Notes under the pieces: model-generated
Seen by the model: the letters and a program-made list of their open reading frames with translations, nothing else
Told to the model about the DNA's origin: nothing
Database searches by the model: none
Assembly (NCBI GenBank): GCA_020852965.1
Contig: JADYZV010000185.1
Location: 62,001-126,000, forward strand
DNA: 64,000 bases
From: Pirellulaceae bacterium
GTDB lineage: Bacteria > Planctomycetota > Planctomycetia > Pirellulales > Pirellulaceae
Direction of reading: 5' to 3'
Part shown: positions 60,527 to 64,000 of the stretch, one piece after another
How positions within the stretch are numbered: position 1 is the first letter of the stretch
Layout: each line of letters begins with the position of its first letter
Position numbers and translations under genes: made by a program

Positions 60527-62893
60527 ATGATGTCATCGCAATTGCTCGACGGACTCAACCCATCGCAGATTGCTGCTGCGACCCACATCGACGGGCCCCT
60601 GCTGATGTTGGCCGGCCCTGGCAGTGGTAAGACGCGGGTGATCACGCACCGCATCGCGCACATGATTGAAACGGGAATCGATCCGAACCAGATCGTCGCA
60701 CTGACGTTTACCAACAAAGCGGCTGGGGAGATGCGAGCGCGGCTGGAACGCATCGTGGGACGCAACGACGTTTGGCTCGGCACCTTTCACAGCTTTTGCG
60801 TGCGTCTGTTGCGTCGCTATGCGCGACTGGTTGGTCTAACCGAGAACTTTAGTATCTACGATACCGATGACGCCAAGGCGGCGCTGCTGATGGCCGTTGC
60901 CGAAGCCGACTTTGAATTGACGCATACCACGCTCGGCAAGTTAGCCAATCGGATCAGTTACTTTAAAAATCGACTCGTCACTCCAGACATCCTTCAATCC
61001 GAAGCTTTCTCCAGCAACGATCACCAAGTCGCCCAAGTCTATCCGGTCTATCAGCAGTTGCTGCTGCGCAATAGTGCAGTCGACTTCGACGACATACTGA
61101 TGCACGTGGCCACGCTGTTACGGTCGCATCCCGAATTGCGTCAGACGCTTGACGCGCGGTTTCGTTACATCATGGTCGACGAATATCAAGACACGAATTT
61201 GGCGCAGTACGTGATTGTGCGTCATCTTTCGGTCGATCACCCCAACCTGGCAGCTACGGGCGATCCCGATCAGTCGATCTACGGCTGGCGTGGTGCGAAC
61301 CTCGACAACGTGACGAATTTGGAACGAGACTACCCAACTTTGCGCGTGTTGCGATTGGAAGAAAACTACCGCAGTACTCCTGAGATTCTGTCGGTGGCCG
61401 ATTGTCTGATTCAACACAATACCTACCGCAAAGCGAAGACATTGTTGCCGCTGCGTTCAACGGGCCATTGCGTGCGATTGCACACCTATCCGACGGCGCG
61501 GATGGAAGCCGAGCATGTGGCCGATCAAATCGTAGCGCTGGTCAATGAGGGGGACTACGAGCTCAACGACTTCGGCGTATTGTATCGCACCAACGCCAAT
61601 TCGCGATTGATCGAGCAAGCGTTGACGCGTAGGCAGATCCCGTTTCAGTTGATTGGCGGCTTCCGCTTCTACGCGCGAAAGGAAGTGAAAGATTTGGTTG
61701 CGTACTTGCTGCTGATCAACAATCCCGAGGACAACGTGGCTTTTCAGCGGGCGGTCAACACGCCGTCGCGTGGCATTGGCAAGCAGACCGTCGATAAACT
61801 CGAGCGTTTGTCTCGCGACCAAGAGACGTCGATGTTGGAAGCCGCCAGACATGCGGTCGCGCATCAAACGCTCGGCAAGCGCCCGCTTTCGGCGATTGTC
61901 GGCTTCTTGAAGATCTACGATCAACTTTGCAGTTTGGTGCGTGGGCCGTTGGTCGATCTGCTGCAGATGACTATTGAGTTGACTCACTTTCGCGAGCATG
62001 TCATCAAGCGGCGGCGTGGCGACGAATCGGAGGGGGACGCGCTGACGAACTTGGATGAACTCTTGGCCGAAGCGCACGAGCTGGACATCTTGGCCAACGA
62101 CGAGCAGACCGCATTGGAAACTTTTCTCGAAGTCTCCGCGCTTCAAGCGGACACGGATCGGTTAAGCAGCGACAAGAACATCGTCACGTTGATGACGCTG
62201 CACGCTGCCAAAGGGCTCGAGTTCCGCTGTGTGTATTTGATCGCAGTCGAGGAGAATATCCTGCCGCACATTCGTAGCAAGGACGATCCGCTATCGTTAG
62301 AGGAGGAGCGACGACTGCTATTTGTCGGGATTACTCGGGCCAAAGACCAATTGCAGCTCAGTTATGCCAAGAGTCGAGGATTCTCGGGGCAGGGGAGTGG
62401 AGTCCCCAGTTCGTTCCTGGTCGAGCTACCGCGCGGTGAATTGGACGTGGTCGATCATTGCGAGCGCTTCGATGACTATACCGATGCCGACGGAGGCTTT
62501 GATGAGTATCACGATCCGTCCAGCGAAGCGGGCTGGGACGAAGCCAATCAGCTTGACGGCAGCTTGGATGACGGAGCGAGCTACGTGGACTTCGACGAAT
62601 CGTGCCAACTTCCACCCGAGGAGATGGCAGCTCGGCTGGGGCGAAAGCGCAAGCCCGCCCCTTTTCCGAGAATCCGTAGCGGGCTCGATTTCAGCGATCA
62701 CGACTCGCCACCCACAGACCCTTGGGCCGAGTATCGCCCAGGGCGTACGGTGCTGCATCAAAAATACGGTCAAGGAGAAATCATCGCCGCCAGCGGCCAC
62801 GGCCCCAAGCGATCGGTGACGATCCTATTTATCGACGACAATTCGCGGCATACCTTTCGGCTGTCGCACGTACCACTTGAAATTCAGCACTGA
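60527..62893 (+). CDS. UvrD/PcrA-type superfamily 1 DNA helicase
   Basis: 788 residues. All SF1A motifs are present: Q-motif LNPSQIAAATH, Walker A LAGPGSGKTRVIT (29-41), motif Ia ALTFTNKAAGEMRAR, motif II VDEYQDTN, motif III DPDQSIYGWRGA, motif IV LEENYRS, motif V VTLMTLHAAKGLEF and motif VI VGITRAKDQL. It unwinds 3'-5' in repair and replication restart. The acidic segment at about 635-700 and a C-terminal VLHQKYGQGEIIAASGHGPK-like domain (PcrA/UvrD C-terminal tudor-type) are seen. The length is normal for PcrA. UvrD versus PcrA naming is not decidable by eye. Start at 60527 or the next codon. Confidence 0.95.
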   Translation: MMSSQLLDGLNPSQIAAATHIDGPLLMLAGPGSGKTRVITHRIAHMIETGIDPNQIVALTFTNKAAGEMRARLERIVGRNDVWLGTFHSFCVRLLRRYARLVGLTENFSIYDTDDAKAALLMAVAEADFELTHTTLGKLANRISYFKNRLVTPDILQSEAFSSNDHQVAQVYPVYQQLLLRNSAVDFDDILMHVATLLRSHPELRQTLDARFRYIMVDEYQDTNLAQYVIVRHLSVDHPNLAATGDPDQSIYGWRGANLDNVTNLERDYPTLRVLRLEENYRSTPEILSVADCLIQHNTYRKAKTLLPLRSTGHCVRLHTYPTARMEAEHVADQIVALVNEGDYELNDFGVLYRTNANSRLIEQALTRRQIPFQLIGGFRFYARKEVKDLVAYLLLINNPEDNVAFQRAVNTPSRGIGKQTVDKLERLSRDQETSMLEAARHAVAHQTLGKRPLSAIVGFLKIYDQLCSLVRGPLVDLLQMTIELTHFREHVIKRRRGDESEGDALTNLDELLAEAHELDILANDEQTALETFLEVSALQADTDRLSSDKNIVTLMTLHAAKGLEFRCVYLIAVEENILPHIRSKDDPLSLEEERRLLFVGITRAKDQLQLSYAKSRGFSGQGSGVPSSFLVELPRGELDVVDHCERFDDYTDADGGFDEYHDPSSEAGWDEANQLDGSLDDGASYVDFDESCQLPPEEMAARLGRKRKPAPFPRIRSGLDFSDHDSPPTDPWAEYRPGRTVLHQKYGQGEIIAASGHGPKRSVTILFIDDNSRHTFRLSHVPLEIQH

Positions 62894-62934
62894 ACAAAAT
62901 CCAGCACTGAACAGTCGCTGAATGGTTACACGAA

Positions 62935-62964
62935 GAGAGCCCACTCTGACGAGCGGGCTCTTTC
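62935..62964 (+). terminator. Hairpin between helicase and lipoprotein genes
   Basis: AGAGCCC (62936-62942) and GGGCTCT (62955-62961) around a 12-nt loop, followed by TTTCG; the complementary strand also ends in a short T-rich stretch. It is placed between convergent genes, so it may serve both. Confidence 0.6.
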
Positions 62965-62996
62965 GAATTTATGCAGTTGGATTGAACGAATTCAAC

Positions 62997-63230
62997 CTAT
63001 TCGGCAGCCGCATCGATAGCTTCTTTGGCCTTGTCGGAACCCGAATCGATAGCACCGTCAACGTGCTCTTTGGCCGCATCAGGAACGACTTCACCAGCAG
63101 CGTCATGGCCGGCACCGGCAGTCGTGTCAACACCTTCCTTGGCCTTATCAGCCACAGCACCAGCGTCGCAACCGACAAAGGCAACCGTAAGAGCAACAAC
63201 GCTCACGATCGATACAATTTTCTTCAACAT
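62997..63230 (-). CDS. Small lipoprotein, entericidin/ApoE-like amphipathic
   Basis: 77 residues. A lipoprotein signal (VSIVSVVALTVAFVGC, lipobox AFVGC with Cys21) and an Ala/Asp/Lys-rich mature part with heptad-like repeats (VADKAKEGVDTTAGA, DAAKEHVDGAIDSGS, DKAKEAIDAAAE). It is probably an outer-membrane lipoprotein with amphipathic helices, possibly a stress or envelope protein; family not recognised. The RBS on the minus strand (AAGGAG near 63240) supports the start at 63230. Confidence 0.75.
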   Translation of the reverse strand: MLKKIVSIVSVVALTVAFVGCDAGAVADKAKEGVDTTAGAGHDAAGEVVPDAAKEHVDGAIDSGSDKAKEAIDAAAE

Positions 63231-63436
63231 GGGAAATCTCCTTGAAAGGGAAGGCTCAACCAGAGTTCATGGACGCCCCTCGCTTCTGGTAGCCAGAGGA
63301 CGGGAGCAGCCGGTCGCTCTAGCCCCTACTGGGCGAAACGCACGCAAGAATGGCTGCTCATAGGGGGAGATGCTGCCTAACGACCGATTATTCCCAGAAC
63401 CAAGGGAAAAATCTCGGAAAGACAATTGCCGCTGAA

Positions 63437-63508
63437 CGTCCACTACATCCAAGGGACTCCTCACCCGCGTCCACTACATCCAAGGGGATCGTCACCCGCG
63501 TCCACTAC
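63437..63508. repeat. GTCCACTACATCCAAGGG tandem repeat, 31-bp period
   Basis: CGTCCACTAC starts at 63437, 63468 and 63499, each of the first two followed by ATCCAAGGG and CACCCG. It belongs to the GTCCACTAC group also seen at 58484-58572. It ends at the stop of the permease gene on the minus strand; the rest of the gap from 63231 shows nothing. Confidence 0.75.
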
Positions 63509-64000
63509 TAGAACAAGCTGGCTGGATCGCTCCGAAACAGCTTGCGGATGGCAAGTGCGCCACTAACGCAGCACATGGCTAGAGTCAGCACCCACACGAA
63601 CAGGATGCGATCCCAGGTCATGCTCATAACAAGCCCACTTCCCCAAGCCAATAACCAGTACATCCCTTGGGCTACGATCAAGCCGGGGACAAATCCCAGG
63701 CAGGCCAGGTAGAACGACTGTGACAGAATGACACTCCAGAAATAGGCAGTGCCGTATCCCATGGCTTTGAGCGTAGCGAATTCGGGCATATGTTCGTTGA
63801 TGTCGGTGAATTGAATCTGAAAGCAGATGATGGCTCCCACGACGAGCCCCATGATGGTGCCGATGAGGAAGATCTTTCCAATCGGAGTTTGGTTTGCCCA
63901 GAAATTTTGTTCGCGCGCGATGAAGTAGCTGGTCGGCCTGACATCGATTGCTTGCGGTGCGATCCGCTCGATCTGCGCCGCGATCCGCTCGAGTTCTGCG
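63508..64000 (-). CDS. DevC/FtsX-type ABC transporter permease, 5' end outside window
   Basis: The frame is open from the stop at 63508 to the window edge (codons before the Met at 63852 read on without stop: AIDVRPTSYFIAREQNFWAN, QTPIGKIFLIGTI). Three C-terminal membrane helices are visible: MGLVVGAIICFQIQFTDI, YFWSVILSQSFYLACLGFVP and ILFVWVLTLAMCCVSGALAI. The loop EFATLKAMGYGTAYFWSVIL is the MacB/FtsX-type signature, and the DPASLF end is typical of DevC, the permease of DevBCA-type exporters. Partners (membrane-fusion and ATPase subunits) are presumably to the right of the window. Confidence 0.85.
   Translation of the reverse strand, partial: AELERIAAQIERIAPQAIDVRPTSYFIAREQNFWANQTPIGKIFLIGTIMGLVVGAIICFQIQFTDINEHMPEFATLKAMGYGTAYFWSVILSQSFYLACLGFVPGLIVAQGMYWLLAWGSGLVMSMTWDRILFVWVLTLAMCCVSGALAIRKLFRSDPASLF

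Overview
The window looks like a chromosomal segment of a planctomycete, most likely of the Pirellulales. Diagnostic content: a DUF1549/DUF1553 cytochrome-like protein followed by a Tat-exported DUF1501 protein, a DUF1080 protein, ceramidase-like and RraA-like proteins, an ECF sigma factor next to a Ser/Thr kinase, a secreted TPR protein with ExbB/ExbD, a BBP2-type porin with a Cys-rich N-terminus, and a stand-alone RNA polymerase alpha-CTD-like protein. Shine-Dalgarno sites are often weak, and GTG and possibly ATT starts occur. No rRNA, tRNA, phage, integrase, transposase or CRISPR array was seen.

Layout. 1-7.7 kb: the DUF1549/DUF1553 + DUF1501 pair, a frameshifted GH28-like beta-helix gene, a ceramidase-like protein and an RraA-like protein. 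8.3-13.3 kb: a same-strand set (M81/MlrC-like peptidase, RidA, D-threonine-aldolase-like PLP enzyme, MFS transporter) that looks like a uptake and catabolic module for an amino-acid-like compound, followed by a small frameshifted gene. 13.9-18.3 kb: a large secreted CBM9-like/glycosidase-like protein and an M20 amidohydrolase. 18.6-24 kb: an ECF sigma factor divergent from a 1481-residue kinase with an anti-sigma-like zinc motif, a membrane segment, a duplicated module of about 400 residues and an export-like C-terminal domain. 24.4-29.5 kb: a redoxin/cytochrome/copper-monooxygenase fusion, a HAD phosphatase and a double alpha/beta hydrolase. 29.8-34.9 kb: the TPR-ExbB-ExbD set. 36-41.4 kb: an SbcD/SbcC-like (YhaO/YhaN) pair on the minus strand. 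42-48 kb: a membrane protein with a terpenoid-cyclase-like domain, a DUF1080 protein and an alpha/beta hydrolase. 48-52 kb: mutM overlapping an AI-2E family permease gene, then ftsY. 52-58 kb: porin, a possible structured RNA, an isochorismatase-ThuA fusion and a membrane M48 peptidase. 58-64 kb: BON protein, thiol peroxidase, RRM protein, zinc-ribbon membrane protein, alpha-CTD-like protein, UvrD-type helicase, small lipoprotein and a partial DevC/FtsX-type permease.

The most striking feature is between the genes. Most of the longer gaps carry short palindromic repeats from several separate families. The best one, here called the CTTGC element (about 15 copies), keeps a 5-nt CTTGC loop and a GTTTTG-containing 3' flank while its stem changes sequence and stays paired. 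In three gaps it is followed 40-55 nt later by a long, perfect hairpin with a 3-nt loop. A second, MITE-like element (two copies of about 230-240 bp) has terminal inverted repeats and an inner segment between perfect inverted repeats whose orientation relative to the rest differs between the copies, as expected if it has flipped. I know of no named system matching either element, but this was judged by eye without database searches.
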